Below, piece by piece: positions 50,743-60,159 of a DNA stretch of 64,000 bases. Position 1 is the stretch's first letter. The number at the start of each line of letters is the position of its first letter. Origin of the DNA: Sphingomonas telluris (GTDB taxonomy: Bacteria; Pseudomonadota; Alphaproteobacteria; Sphingomonadales; Sphingomonadaceae). The DNA lies in the NCBI RefSeq assembly GCF_022568775.1, contig NZ_JAKZHW010000001.1:1116001-1180000 (forward strand). The letters run 5' to 3'. The notes beneath the pieces are model-generated. The model searched no databases and was not told the DNA's origin. It saw only the letters and a program-made list of their open reading frames with translations. The translations under genes were made by a program, and so were the position numbers.

Positions 50743-51873
50743 ATGAGCGACGAGAAGCCCGGCAGCGTCAGGCTGCGCCATAGCAGCGACAGCGAGCCCG
50801 GCTACGCGCGCCGACGGCAGGGCAATTACTGGCAGTATTTCGACGAGGACGGGAAGCGCGTCACCGAGCGCGATACGATCGACCGCCTGAACTCGCTCGC
50901 CCTTCCCCCCGCCTATACGGACGCATGGTTCTGCAAGGACGAGAATGGCCATCTGCAGGCGACAGGCGTGGATGCACGCGGCCGCAAGCAATACCGCTAT
51001 CACCAGGACTTCCGGGCCAGGCGCGACAAGAAGAAATATGTCGGGACGCTGGAGTTCGGCGCGACGCTTCCGAAGCTGCGCCGGAAAGTCGCCGCGGACC
51101 TGAAGAAGCCCGCGGTCAGCCGCGACGCCGTTCTGGCGGCCGTCGTTCGCCTTCTCGACACGGAATATCTGCGGATCGGGAACGAGCAATATGCCCGCGA
51201 GAACAAGAGCTTCGGCGCGACAACTCTGAGAACGCGGCACGTTCGGCGCAAGGGCAACAAGCTGCTGATGCGTTTCACGGGAAAGCACGGGATCGTCCAT
51301 GAAGTCCCGATCAGCGACCGCAACCTGAAGCGCATCGTCGCCAAGTGCCAGGACCTGCCCGGGCAGCACCTCTTCCAATACATGAACGAAGGCGGCGAGC
51401 CATGCGCGGTCACGTCGGCCGATGTGAACGAGTATATCCGGGAAGCGACCGGCGGCGACTTCACCGCGAAGAACTTCCGGACCTGGGGCGCAAGCGTCAT
51501 CGCCTTCGACCAAATGCTGAGCGCGGCGGAGGGGGAGAAAGCGAAGATTAGCCTCAAGACCGTCTTGGAGCCGGTCGCGGAAGCCTTGGGCAACACGCCT
51601 GCGATCAGCCGCAAGTCCTACGTGCATCCAAAGTTGATCGAGGTCGCGCGCGAGCGTCCTCGCGATCCGCTCAACGGTATGGAAAGACCGCGCGGACGCA
51701 AATGGCTTTCGTCCGAGGAGGTCGGCCTGCTCGACTTTCTTGGCGGCAAGAAGCGCCGGGCCAAAAAGGCCGAAGCCGTCGAGAAAACTGCCGCGGCCGC
51801 AATTCGTGCAGCGGAGACCGCCGGACCGGCCAAGGTCCGGCAAGCGGCAGAGAGCGCGCCCGCCAGCGCTTGA
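50743..51873 (+). CDS. DNA topoisomerase IB
   Basis: A 376-residue type IB topoisomerase of the small poxvirus-like bacterial group. The N-terminal domain has GYARRRQGNYWQYFDEDG, RLNSLALPPAYTDAWFC and the RKQYRYHQDFRARRDKKKY segment. The catalytic domain has LRIGNEQYARENKSFGATTL, FTGKHGIVHEVPI, FRTWGASVIAF and the active-site Tyr in ISRKSYVHPKLIE. It relaxes supercoils without ATP. The C-terminal tail is Lys/Ala-rich (KKRRAKKAEAVEKTAAAAIR). The ATG at 50743 is used. mscS follows after 33 bases. Confidence 0.93.
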   Translation: MSDEKPGSVRLRHSSDSEPGYARRRQGNYWQYFDEDGKRVTERDTIDRLNSLALPPAYTDAWFCKDENGHLQATGVDARGRKQYRYHQDFRARRDKKKYVGTLEFGATLPKLRRKVAADLKKPAVSRDAVLAAVVRLLDTEYLRIGNEQYARENKSFGATTLRTRHVRRKGNKLLMRFTGKHGIVHEVPISDRNLKRIVAKCQDLPGQHLFQYMNEGGEPCAVTSADVNEYIREATGGDFTAKNFRTWGASVIAFDQMLSAAEGEKAKISLKTVLEPVAEALGNTPAISRKSYVHPKLIEVARERPRDPLNGMERPRGRKWLSSEEVGLLDFLGGKKRRAKKAEAVEKTAAAAIRAAETAGPAKVRQAAESAPASA

Positions 51874-51906
51874 TCCGCCGTCCCGGCACCGTCACAAGCC
51901 TTGCCG

Positions 51907-53037
51907 ATGAACGGCTTGAACCCCATCCGCCCCACGCAGAGCGTGCTCTCCTGGCTCATCGCGAACCGCGAAGGCGTGCTGGTTGGAGCGCTCGTCGCCG
52001 CCGCGATCGTCGCGCTGATGCTTGTCGCCCGGTGGATTGGGCACCGGATGGTCGCCGGCGAAACGGCGGGCCAGCATCTCGGATGGCGCTCGGTTCTCGG
52101 TCGCGTGCTGGCCAAGACGACCATCTTCTTCATGGTCATGGCCGCGCTCGACATCGTTGCGACCTATGCGCAGCCGCCGGCCCGTTTCCAGCACCTCGTC
52201 GACATCGGCTTCATCATCGCCTTCGCCCTTCAGGGCGCGATCTGGCTGCGCGAGCTGATCCTGGCGCTCATCGCCCGCCGCGTCGGTGACGGGACGACGG
52301 AGTCCGCGCTGGGGAATGCCACCGCGATCATCCGCGTGCTCGTCAGCATCACGCTCTTTGCTCTCGCGATCGTCGTCATCCTCGACAACCTGGGCGTCAA
52401 CGTCACCGCGCTGGTCGCCGGCCTGGGCATCGGCGGCATCGCCATCGGCCTGGCCGCGCAAGGGATTTTCGCGGACCTCTTTGCCGCCCTGTCGATCCTG
52501 TTCGACAAGCCATTCCGCAAGGGCGACGTCGTCCGCTACGGAACGACCACCGGCACGGTCGAGCGGATCGGCCTGAAGACCACACGGCTGCGCGGAAACG
52601 GTGGCGAGCAAGTCATCATGGCCAACACCAAGCTGCTGGAGCAGGAGTTGCACAACGTCACCGACGCGCGGATGCGGCGCTCTTGGCTGACGTTCGGGCT
52701 GGTCTATCAAACCTCCCCCGATACGATCGCGCGCCTGCCCGAGATCGTGACCGAAGCGGTCGAGAGCGTGAAGAACTGCAAGCTGGTGCGCTGCTGCGCC
52801 ACCGGCTTCGGGGCGAGCTCGGTCGACTGCGAGCTCGTCTACGACGACCGCACGCGCGACCTCGATACGATCGCCAGGCATAAGTCCGAAATCGTCGTCG
52901 GCGTGAAGCGCGCCTTCGAACGAGAAGGCATCGCCTTCGCCTACCCAACGCAGACCAGCTTCACCGCGGCGCCCGACGGCACTTTCGTGATGCCCTATAT
53001 GCGAACGGATCAGAGCGAAGCGAAGCCGCAAGCGTAG
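51907..53037 (+). CDS. Small-conductance mechanosensitive channel (MscS family)
   Basis: A 376-residue channel. Four hydrophobic segments occupy the first half, followed by the MscS core: NVTALVAGLGIGGIAIGLAA (pore helix region, about residues 168-187), then GIFADLFAALSILFDKPFRKGDVV and the cytoplasmic vestibule (VERIGLKTTRLRGNGGEQVI). It opens under membrane tension to release solutes during osmotic downshock. The ATG at 51907 is preferred over a TTG two codons upstream. It is placed after topoisomerase IB, with no clear functional tie. Confidence 0.92.
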   Translation: MNGLNPIRPTQSVLSWLIANREGVLVGALVAAAIVALMLVARWIGHRMVAGETAGQHLGWRSVLGRVLAKTTIFFMVMAALDIVATYAQPPARFQHLVDIGFIIAFALQGAIWLRELILALIARRVGDGTTESALGNATAIIRVLVSITLFALAIVVILDNLGVNVTALVAGLGIGGIAIGLAAQGIFADLFAALSILFDKPFRKGDVVRYGTTTGTVERIGLKTTRLRGNGGEQVIMANTKLLEQELHNVTDARMRRSWLTFGLVYQTSPDTIARLPEIVTEAVESVKNCKLVRCCATGFGASSVDCELVYDDRTRDLDTIARHKSEIVVGVKRAFEREGIAFAYPTQTSFTAAPDGTFVMPYMRTDQSEAKPQA

Positions 53038-53106
53038 TCCCTTCTTCCGGCCGCCCACAGGGGGCCCGCTTGCTCGAAGACCCGTCGCCCCTCTACAGCC
53101 GTGCCC

Positions 53107-53562
53107 ATGCCAGTGGCTGCCATCGAAGAAATCCGCGGTCGTGTCGCCCAGGAGATCGGCGTGTCCGACTGGTTGCTGATCGACCAGCCGCGCATCGACC
53201 AGTTCGCCGACGCGACCGAGGACCGGCAGTTCATCCACGTCGACCCTGCAGGCGCCGCGCAAACCCCGTTCGGCGGGACCATCGCCCACGGCTTCCTGTC
53301 GCTTTCAATGCTGTCGCGAATGGCGGCCGAGGCGATGCTTATTCCGGACAGCGCGAAGTTGGCCCTCAATTACGGCCTGGACCGCGTCCGTTTCATCTCG
53401 CCAGTCCGTAGCGGCAAGCGCATCCGTGGCCGCTTCCGGCTTGACTCCGTCGAGGAGAAAGCGCCCGGACAATTGCTGTTTCGCCACACCGTGACCGTCG
53501 AGATCGAAGGCGAGGAAAAGCCCGCTCTGACGGCCGAGTGGCTCGGCCTGATTTTCGTTTGA
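53107..53562 (+). CDS. MaoC-like (R)-specific enoyl-CoA hydratase
   Basis: A 151-residue hot-dog protein with the MaoC hydratase active site: [20 protein letters not shown] and [20 protein letters not shown] give the Asp-His pair of the family. It hydrates trans-2-enoyl-CoA to (R)-3-hydroxyacyl-CoA or a related thioester. It lies ten bases before the thiolase gene, so they probably work together in fatty acid oxidation, or the hydratase may supply (R)-hydroxyacyl-CoA for PHA synthesis (phaZ lies in this window); both readings are inference. The ATG at 53107 is used, two codons after a GTG. Confidence 0.88.
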   Translation: MPVAAIEEIRGRVAQEIGVSDWLLIDQPRIDQFADATEDRQFIHVDPAGAAQTPFGGTIAHGFLSLSMLSRMAAEAMLIPDSAKLALNYGLDRVRFISPVRSGKRIRGRFRLDSVEEKAPGQLLFRHTVTVEIEGEEKPALTAEWLGLIFV

Positions 53563-53572
53563 GGAGAGAAGA

Positions 53573-54754
53573 ATGTCCGTCCGCGATGCCGTGATCGTTT
53601 CGACCGCGCGAACCCCGATCGGCAGAGCCTATCGCGGAGCGTTCAACGCCACGCCCTCGCCCACTTTGGCAGCTCATCCGATGCGCGCCGCCATCGAGCG
53701 CGCGAAGCTCGATCCCGGCGAGGTGGACGACGTGATCATGGGTGCAGCGCTTCAGCAGGGCGTCCAGACGACGATCGGCCGTACCGCCGCGCTTCGCGCC
53801 GGCCTTCCAGTGACGGTTGCCGGCATGTCGCTCGACCGCCAGTGCGCATCAGGCCTCATGGCGATCGCGACGGCAGCGAAGCAGGTCATCGTCGATCGCA
53901 TGGACGTCGTCGTGGCCGGGGGCGTGGAAAGCATCAGTCTGGTCCAGACGCCTGAGATGCGGCTCGGGCCGGACATGGAGCTGCTTTCCATGCACAACGC
54001 CGTCTACATGCCGATGATCGACACCGCGGAGGTGGTAGGCGCGCGCTATTCGATCAGCCGCGAGCGCTGCGACGAATATGCCCTCCGCTCGCAACAGCGC
54101 ACCGCCGCGGCGCAGGCCGAGGGCCGCTTCGCGGATGAGATCATCCCTGTGACGGCGCGCATGCAGGTCAAGAACAAGGAGACGGGCGAGGTCTCTACCC
54201 ACGAAGTCACTTTGGACAAGGACGAGGGCAATCGTCCCGAGACGACGCTCGAAGGCCTTGCCAAGCTCGAGCCGGTGCGTGGACCGGAAAAAATCATTAC
54301 CGCTGGCAACGCCAGCCAGCTCTCGGACGGCGCGTCCGTCGTCGTCGTGATGGATTCCAGCCTCGCCGAAAAGCGAGGGCTTGAGCCGCTGGGCCGCTAC
54401 ATCGGCATGGCCGTCGCCGGCACCGAACCGGACGAAATGGGCATCGGCCCGGTTTTCGCAGTGCCCAGGCTGCTCAATCGCTTCGGCCTCAAGACCGATG
54501 ACATCGACCTGTGGGAGCTCAACGAGGCGTTCGCGGTCCAGGTGCTTTACTGCCAGGACAAGCTCGGCATCCCCGACGAAAAGCTCAACGTGAACGGCGG
54601 CGCGATTTCGATCGGCCACCCGTACGGCATGTCCGGCGCGCGCCTGACCGGCCACGCGCTGCTCGAGGGCAGGCGCCGCGGAGCCAAATATGTCGTCGTC
54701 ACCATGTGCGTCGGCGGCGGCATGGGCGCGGCGGGGCTGTTCGAGGTCCTTTAG
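53573..54754 (+). CDS. Thiolase (acetyl-CoA acyltransferase)
   Basis: A 393-residue thiolase. The acyl-Cys is in [17 protein letters not shown] (near residue 89), the second catalytic pair in [20 protein letters not shown] (His) and [14 protein letters not shown] (Cys). Its similarity is to FadA-like acyltransferases (degradative), given the [15 protein letters not shown] and KLNVNGGAI landmarks; a biosynthetic acetyl-CoA acetyltransferase role cannot be excluded. GAGGAGAGAAGA precedes the ATG. It follows the MaoC gene by ten bases, likely one operon. Confidence 0.92.
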   Translation: MSVRDAVIVSTARTPIGRAYRGAFNATPSPTLAAHPMRAAIERAKLDPGEVDDVIMGAALQQGVQTTIGRTAALRAGLPVTVAGMSLDRQCASGLMAIATAAKQVIVDRMDVVVAGGVESISLVQTPEMRLGPDMELLSMHNAVYMPMIDTAEVVGARYSISRERCDEYALRSQQRTAAAQAEGRFADEIIPVTARMQVKNKETGEVSTHEVTLDKDEGNRPETTLEGLAKLEPVRGPEKIITAGNASQLSDGASVVVVMDSSLAEKRGLEPLGRYIGMAVAGTEPDEMGIGPVFAVPRLLNRFGLKTDDIDLWELNEAFAVQVLYCQDKLGIPDEKLNVNGGAISIGHPYGMSGARLTGHALLEGRRRGAKYVVVTMCVGGGMGAAGLFEVL

Positions 54755-54863
54755 CTCTTCCGGGCACGATCGAAGCACAGATTGGCTAGTGGCTGGCACT
54801 TAGGAACATGCCCTGAGTTGAGATCCGTATTATCTCTATAGTACGGTTGTTTGCTCGGTGAGA

Positions 54864-55831
54864 ATGTTCAGTGCCGCGTTAGCCGTTTCATTATTGGTTG
54901 CGTCGGGCCCGGCACTGGCCGGCGGTGCGCTGCGGCTCGTCGACGTGACGGGGCAGTTCGATCAGTTCGCAATGAGCACGGCGGAGATGCCTGATGCACA
55001 GCGCCTCGCGGCGTTCGAAGCGCAGGTCGGACCCATGGCGGACGGCTTCTACGCTCGCGATCGCCGGCCTGGTCATTACGACCTGCGCGTCCTCGCCAAC
55101 CTTCGCACCTATCCCGAGCGACGCGAGGCGGTGCTCGCGGTGAGCCGCAGGTTCCTCAGCTGTTCAACGACGCCCGGCGCAGCTTCGAAGCAAAGTTTGG
55201 TCCAGTCGCTTCCGACCAGCCCGTCTTCCTCGTCGACAGCCTGGGGGAGCTTGATGGCGGGACACGCGAGCTCAACGGCAAGCAGACTCTGTTGTTCGGA
55301 GCCGACGTCATTGCCGAGATACATTCCGGCAAGGACATGACGGCCTTCTTCCATCACGAGCTCTTCCACCTCTATCATGAGCCGAAGGTGACCAAGTGCG
55401 TCGCGATCTGGTGCGCACTCTGGGAAGAAGGCCTGGCGACCTACGTCGCCAGCAGGCTCGATCCCAACGCGGACGATGACGCGCTCAGCCTGTCGGCGCC
55501 TGAGCCGATCCGGCCAGCCGTGGAGGCCAATCGTGCCGCTGCGATTTGCGCCGTTGCCCGAAGGCTGGAGTCCACGACCAACGAACACTTCGCCGACCTT
55601 TTCCTGGCGGACTCGCACCTCGGCAACTTCCCCGCACGGATGGGCTACTACATCGGCTATCTGGTCGCAGCGGACATCGGCCGGACGCACAGCCTTCATC
55701 AGATGGCGGAGCTGAGCCTGGTTCAGGCTCGCCCGCTGATTGACGCCGCCTTGGCCCGGATGGCAACCTGCCGCCCGACCCGGATCGTGGAGGCACATGA
55801 GCGCAGTCGATCTCGTCGCACTGGCGGCTAG
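54864..55831 (+). pseudogene. Exported HExxH metalloprotease-like protein with a one-base frameshift
   Basis: Two frames form one protein of about 320 residues. The first has a signal peptide (FSAALAVSLLVASGPALA) and good coding text up to RREAVLAVSRRF, then becomes Ser-rich nonsense. The second, from about 55154, reads PQLFNDARRSFEAKFGPVAS, then FLVDSLGELDGGTREL, FGADVIAEIHSG and the zinc motif FHHELFHLYHE with a downstream EEGLATYVA (HExxH and Glu). One base is missing near 55154 (TTCCT should be TTCCCT); adding it joins the frames. It could be a broken gene or an assembly error. The stop overlaps the DUF4126 gene by 35 bases. A GTG two codons before the ATG is an alternative start. Confidence 0.82.
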
Positions 55832-56396
55832 CGTCAGCCTGTTGGCCGGCTGGAGACTTTATCTGGTCGTCTTCGCCACCGGCATTGCGATGAAGTTCGG
55901 CTGGATCGCCTTGCCCGACCAGCTCCGCGCGCTCGATATCCTCGCCAACAACTGGATCGTCGGCATTGCGGGCGTCGGCGCGTTCGCGGAGTTCTTCGCC
56001 GACAAGGTCGCGTGGGTCGACAGCGCGTGGGACGCTATTCACTCGGTCATCCGCCCCTTGGGAGGCGCGCTGCTGAGCGCAGCGATCGTCGATTCCGCCG
56101 ATCCGACGTGGCAGGTCGCCAGCTTCCTTCTCGGCGGGGGAGCGGCATTCGTCGCCCATGCAGGCAAAGCCGGAGCGCGGATCCTCGTCAACGCGAGCCC
56201 CGAGCCATTTTCGAACGTGGTGGTCTCCACCGCTGAGGACGTAGCGACAGGTGGATTGTTCGCGCTGGCCATCGCCTACCCAGTCGCGGCGGCGATCATC
56301 GCGGCCTTGCTCGTCGCCGTGTCGATCTGGCTCGTCATCGCAGCCCGGCGCGCGTTGAAGCGGCTGCTTGAACCCAAACGACGGCAAGCGGGTTGA
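55797..56396 (+). CDS. DUF4126 membrane protein
   Basis: A 199-residue protein with several hydrophobic helices: VDLVALAASVSLLAGWRLYL, FATGIAMKFGWI, IVGIAGVGAFAEFFADKVAW, and at the end AYPVAAAIIAALLVAVSIWL. The AGWRLYLVVFATGIA text and the repeat of small residues match DUF4126, a family of unknown function. A GGAGG lies three bases before the ATG. It starts inside the 3' end of the frameshifted metalloprotease gene, so the two were probably translated as an overlapping pair. The tail is basic (RRALKRLLEPKRRQ). Confidence 0.85.
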   Translation: MSAVDLVALAASVSLLAGWRLYLVVFATGIAMKFGWIALPDQLRALDILANNWIVGIAGVGAFAEFFADKVAWVDSAWDAIHSVIRPLGGALLSAAIVDSADPTWQVASFLLGGGAAFVAHAGKAGARILVNASPEPFSNVVVSTAEDVATGGLFALAIAYPVAAAIIAALLVAVSIWLVIAARRALKRLLEPKRRQAG

Positions 56397-56417
56397 GCAT
56401 CCAACAGGAGGTTTGAA

Positions 56418-56675
56418 ATGCCCGTTTCGGAACAGCCGCTGGCCGAGCGCATCGCACGAGTCCTTGCCGGCGCCGCGCACAGCAGCAATGCGGAAGGAAG
56501 CGATCCATCGGCCGGCGAGAAGGTCGACATGGTCTGGCGCGAACACCTGAATCAGGCAGTGGCCGTGCTCCACACGATGCGCGAGCCCGACGCCCAGATG
56601 GCCGCGGCGGGAGATGCGGACACGTGGAGGCGAATGGTTGAGGTCGCGATTGAGGAGACGGACGTAACCGCGTGA
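56418..56675 (+). CDS. Small hypothetical protein, 85 residues
   Basis: An 85-residue protein reading MPVSEQPLAERIARVLAGAA at the start and WREHLNQAVAVLHTMREPDA in the middle; the rest is acidic. AGGAGG lies just before the ATG (AGGAGGTTTGAA), so translation is well supported. No family was recognised; the LAERIARVLAG and MVEVAIEET segments suggest a helical fold. Its stop overlaps the GTG start of the EmrB-like exporter (GTGA), so it is coupled to that gene and may be an accessory of it. Confidence 0.75.
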   Translation: MPVSEQPLAERIARVLAGAAHSSNAEGSDPSAGEKVDMVWREHLNQAVAVLHTMREPDAQMAAAGDADTWRRMVEVAIEETDVTA

Positions 56676-58069
56676 GTGCACGGGCACGCGAAAAGCCGCG
56701 TACCCAGGCTGATCATCCCAACTGGACGCTCGTAACTTGCGTCCTCGCGTCGAGCCTCTCGTTCGTCGAGGGCTCGGTGCTCAGCGTCGCATTGCCCGCC
56801 ATACGCGCAAGCTTCGGCGCGGGCGCAGCCGAGGTCCAGTGGGTGGTGAACGCCTACCTCCTGCCGCTGTCGGCGCTGCTGCTGCTCGGCGGAGCGCTGG
56901 GCGACCATTACGGACGCCGGCTGTTGCTGATTATCGGCACGAGCATCTTCGCGGTTACGTCCCTGCTCTGCGCCCTCGCCCCCTCCCTCCCGGTTTTGCT
57001 GGCGGCTCGAGCAGGGCAGGGCATCGGCGCGGCGCTCTTGCTGCCGAACAGCCTCGCTTTGCTGAATTCCGCCTTCGAAGGCGAGAAGCGCGGACGAGCT
57101 GTCGGCATATGGGCCGCCTGCGGGGCTGCCGCGGCCGCGATCGCCCCGCTCATCGGTGGATGGCTGGTCGGCTCCGTAGGATGGCCCGCCATCTTCTACA
57201 TCAACCTGCCCCTCGCCCTGGGCGCGATCCTGTTGGCCCTTCGCTTCGTGACGGAGAGCAGCGAGGCAGGCGCGGGGCGAACGGACTATGCGGGTGCATT
57301 GCTCGTGACCGCTGGCCTGGGCGGCGTCACCTATGCGCTGACGCTCTGGTCTGCGTCGACGCGGTTCTCGGTCGCGGCGATCGCGACGCTGGTCGCCGGC
57401 GCGGTACTGCTGGCGGCATTCCTTCTGGTCGAGTTGCGGAGAAAACAGCGCGCGATGATGCCGCTGACCCTGTTCGAGGACCGCTGCTTTTCCGGGCTCA
57501 ACCTGATGACTTTCCTGCTTTACGGAGCCTTCGGGGCAGCGATGCTCCTCATCCCGTACGTGCTGATCACGAGCGGCGGCTATTCCCCCGTGCAGGCGGG
57601 CCTGGCCATGCTGCCCTTGCCCGTCCTCATGACTAGCCTGTCGCCGAGGATGGGCGGTATCGCAATGCGCATGGGACCGCGGATACCGCTAACCGTCGGG
57701 CCGATGATCGTCGCGCTGGGAATGGTCCTGTCGCGCCTGATGACGCCGAACTCGGCTTATTGGACCAGCGCATTTCCGACCGTCCTCGTGATGGCGGTAG
57801 GCATGACCATTGCGGTCGCGCCGCTGACCTCATCCGTTCTCGGCGCTGTCGAGGAGCAGCATGTCGCCATGGCGTCCGGCTTCAACAGCGCGGTCGCCCG
57901 GCTTGGCGGATTGATCGCAACGGCGCTGCTTGGGTCGGTCCTTGGACAGGAAGGCGAGGCCCTGTTTAGCGGATTCCACGGCGCGATGTTCGTATCGGCA
58001 GCTGCGGCGGCGGCCGCGGGAATCGTCGCGCTGACGATGCTCGGCGCTGTGAAGATGCGCAAAGCCTAG
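56672..58069 (+). CDS. MFS exporter, DHA2 (EmrB/QacA-like) family
   Basis: A 465-residue fourteen-helix major facilitator: FVEGSVLSVALPAIRASFG in helix 1, WVVNAYLLPLSALLLLGGAL, LGDHYGRRLLLIIGT in loop 2-3, QGIGAALLLPNSLALLNSAF in the helix 4 motif, and GWPAIFYINLPLALGAI in motif C. Members expel drugs, dyes or metabolites by proton antiport. The start is a GTG overlapping the stop of the 85-residue gene. A hairpin follows at 58076-58107. Confidence 0.9.
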   Translation: MSARAREKPRTQADHPNWTLVTCVLASSLSFVEGSVLSVALPAIRASFGAGAAEVQWVVNAYLLPLSALLLLGGALGDHYGRRLLLIIGTSIFAVTSLLCALAPSLPVLLAARAGQGIGAALLLPNSLALLNSAFEGEKRGRAVGIWAACGAAAAAIAPLIGGWLVGSVGWPAIFYINLPLALGAILLALRFVTESSEAGAGRTDYAGALLVTAGLGGVTYALTLWSASTRFSVAAIATLVAGAVLLAAFLLVELRRKQRAMMPLTLFEDRCFSGLNLMTFLLYGAFGAAMLLIPYVLITSGGYSPVQAGLAMLPLPVLMTSLSPRMGGIAMRMGPRIPLTVGPMIVALGMVLSRLMTPNSAYWTSAFPTVLVMAVGMTIAVAPLTSSVLGAVEEQHVAMASGFNSAVARLGGLIATALLGSVLGQEGEALFSGFHGAMFVSAAAAAAAGIVALTMLGAVKMRKA

Positions 58070-58075
58070 ACGAAC

Positions 58076-58107
58076 GAAGGGCCGCCCAGTCGCCCGGACG
58101 GCCCTTC
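58076..58107. terminator. Hairpin between the exporter and the peptide gene
   Basis: GAAGGGCCG (58076-58084) pairs perfectly with CGGCCCTTC (58099-58107) over a 14-base loop, seven bases after the exporter stop. On the plus strand the following CATTGTCC is only weakly T-rich. It can also end the converging 21-codon transcript. Confidence 0.65.
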
Positions 58108-58134
58108 CATTGTCCTGCCTGAAGCGGCCTGACG

Positions 58135-58200
58135 TTAAGCGGAAACCTCCGCGGAGGCTGCGCTCACCAAAACCGCATTCGGCATATGACAATGAGACAT
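58135..58200 (-). CDS. Candidate 21-residue peptide gene with ideal ribosome site
   Basis: An ATG at 58200 is preceded by AAAGGAGGTGG (58215-58205), one of the strongest Shine-Dalgarno sequences in the window, at seven bases' spacing. The peptide starts MSHCHMPNAV and ends ASAEVSA, stopping with TAA. The early HCHM cluster could bind a metal or carry a modification; the rest is Val/Ala/Ser. A 12-base palindrome (CCTCCGCGGAGG, 58146-58157) lies inside the gene, and its CCTCC could pair with the ribosome site. A hairpin at 58076-58107 follows. It is convergent with the exporter and divergent from the TPR gene. No function is known to me; a leader peptide or chance ORF remains possible. Confidence 0.5.
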   Translation of the reverse strand: MSHCHMPNAVLVSAASAEVSA

Positions 58201-58365
58201 CAGACCACCTCCTTTCGCTAGTTGTAAACTGAAACGGAGATGGGAAACGGCAGCAATTTTTCAAGCCATCTCAAAGGTTTGTTCGAAGAGCTTCGGCAGC
58301 GGACACTGCTGATTCGATCTGGTATATGCGTCGACCGTCCGACACTTCTGAACGCGGGGGTCACG

Positions 58366-60153
58366 ATGGAACGGATTGCGCGCCCGGTGGGCCTGCTTCT
58401 TGCTGCGGGTGCTCTGATGAGCGTCAGCCCGCCGTCCCAGCCAACCTATTCCGCCGAGCTGCTCGCGATGCTGAGCCCGAGCGCCATGCAGTCCGGCCTG
58501 TGCGGCGGCGGTGGCGGCGATGGTGCCAAGTCGATGCGCGCGGCCCTGATGGTCAGCGCTGCGATCCTCCAGGCGGCCGGCACGCCGGAAGCGACGACCT
58601 CGCCGCTCTACGACGGGCTCGGCAAGGTCCATTTCCCGATCACGACGTCGAACCCGCTGGCGCAGCGCTATTTCGATCAGGGGCTGAGCTTCGCCTACGG
58701 CTTCAATCACGCCGCGGCGATCGCATCCTTCCGCGAGGCGCAACGGCTCGATCCGAATTGCGCGCTTTGCTTCTGGGGTGAGGCGCTTGCGCACGGCCCG
58801 AACATCAACGTGCCGATGGACCCGGCGGCGAATGCCCGCACCGTCGGCCTAGCCCGCTACGCCAACTGGCTTGCCCGCAAGGGCAGTCCGGAAGAGCAGG
58901 CGCTGACCGCGGCTATGCTGAAGCGCTATTCGCCGGACGCGAGCGCCGATCGTGCCGCGCTCGACGCCGCGTTCGCCGATGCCATGCTCGGGGTCGCGAA
59001 GGCCTATCCGAACAACGACGACATCCTGCTGCTTGCGGCGGAATCGGCAATGGATACGCGGCCGTGGGATTACTGGACCGCGGACAAGAAGCCGCAGCCG
59101 AGATTGGGAGAGGCCGTCGACCTCGTGCGCACGGTCTATGCCCGCAATCCGGACCACCCGCAGGCCTCACACCTGTGGATCCACCTGATGGAGAACGGGC
59201 CCGACCCGAAGGTTGCGGAAGCGGCAGCCGACAAACTCGCGACGCCGCTTTCGCCGACCGCCGGTCACCTCGTGCATATGCCGGCGCACATTTATTACCG
59301 GGTTGGCCGCTGGAAGGATTCGATCCGCGTGAACGTCGACGCGGCGAAGGCCGACGAGGCGTGGATCAAGCAGAGCGGTGACAAGGCGTTCGTCCGCTAC
59401 GGATATTATCCGCACAACGTGCACTTCATCGTGACCTCGGCGCAGATGGCGGGCGACATGCCGCTGGCGATCCGCGAGGCGACAAAGCTGTCGAAGCTGC
59501 TCGATCCGACGGTCAGCTCCCAGATTGGGTGGATTCAGGCCGTGAACGCCGCGCCCTATTTCGCGGCGGCGCAGTTCGCGACGCCGGCGCAGATCCTGGC
59601 GATGGTGGCTCCGGACAAACGGCTCCCCTACCCCATGGCGATGCGCCATTACGCGCGGGCAATCGCCTATGCGAACCTGCACAACCGCGCCGGCTTCGAC
59701 CGCGAGGTCGCTGCATTCGGCAAGATGAAGCAGTCCGGCGACTTCAAGCTGATGGTCGACCAAGGCGTACCGGTGCCGGACCTCCTCCAGCTGGCGGAAA
59801 CCGTCGCCAAGGCGCGCTGGGCCTATGCCAACGGCAAGAATGCGGAGGCGATCGACCTCTACCGCGAGGCGATGACCACCGAGGGCAAGATCTCCTACAT
59901 GGAACCGCCCTGGTGGTACTTCCCGGTCGGTCAATCGCTTGGCGCCGCGCTGTACAAGGCCGGCAAGTACGACGAGGCGCGCGAAGCGTTCACGACTGCG
60001 CTGGCACAATATCCGAACAACGGCTGGGCGCTTTACGGCCTGGCCGCGACCGAGAAGGCGTCAGGACGCCAGCTTCAGGCTGCAGCGGCGAACGAAGCAC
60101 TCAAAAAGGCCTGGGCGGGCAACCCCGCCTGGCTGAGGATGGACAGGCTCTAG
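58366..60153 (+). CDS. Exported TPR-repeat protein
   Basis: A 595-residue protein with a hydrophobic N-terminus (IARPVGLLLAAGALMSVSPP), a Gly-rich stretch CGGGGGDG near residue 46, and tetratricopeptide-like repeats such as GFNHAAAIASFREAQRLDPN, AEALAHGPNI-type text (here GEALAHGPNINVPMDP), ARNPDHPQASHLWIHLMENG, YRVGRWKDSIRVNVDAAKAD and GKYDEAREAFTTALAQYPN. The protein probably acts in the periplasm as a scaffold; no catalytic motif is seen. The ATG at 58366 is preceded by GGGGG; the frame stays open upstream to 58240. It is divergent from the peptide gene. Confidence 0.82.
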   Translation: MERIARPVGLLLAAGALMSVSPPSQPTYSAELLAMLSPSAMQSGLCGGGGGDGAKSMRAALMVSAAILQAAGTPEATTSPLYDGLGKVHFPITTSNPLAQRYFDQGLSFAYGFNHAAAIASFREAQRLDPNCALCFWGEALAHGPNINVPMDPAANARTVGLARYANWLARKGSPEEQALTAAMLKRYSPDASADRAALDAAFADAMLGVAKAYPNNDDILLLAAESAMDTRPWDYWTADKKPQPRLGEAVDLVRTVYARNPDHPQASHLWIHLMENGPDPKVAEAAADKLATPLSPTAGHLVHMPAHIYYRVGRWKDSIRVNVDAAKADEAWIKQSGDKAFVRYGYYPHNVHFIVTSAQMAGDMPLAIREATKLSKLLDPTVSSQIGWIQAVNAAPYFAAAQFATPAQILAMVAPDKRLPYPMAMRHYARAIAYANLHNRAGFDREVAAFGKMKQSGDFKLMVDQGVPVPDLLQLAETVAKARWAYANGKNAEAIDLYREAMTTEGKISYMEPPWWYFPVGQSLGAALYKAGKYDEAREAFTTALAQYPNNGWALYGLAATEKASGRQLQAAAANEALKKAWAGNPAWLRMDRL

Positions 60154-60159
60154 CCCGCC

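Noticed and set aside
51892..53289. A 465-codon open frame antisense to mscS and the MaoC gene
   Set aside because: The MscS and MaoC motifs on the plus strand are unambiguous; the antisense product shows only low-complexity charged text.
58240..58365. A longer N-terminus for the TPR protein
   Set aside because: The 42 extra codons show no signal or family pattern and would hide the hydrophobic export segment that begins right after the ATG at 58366.
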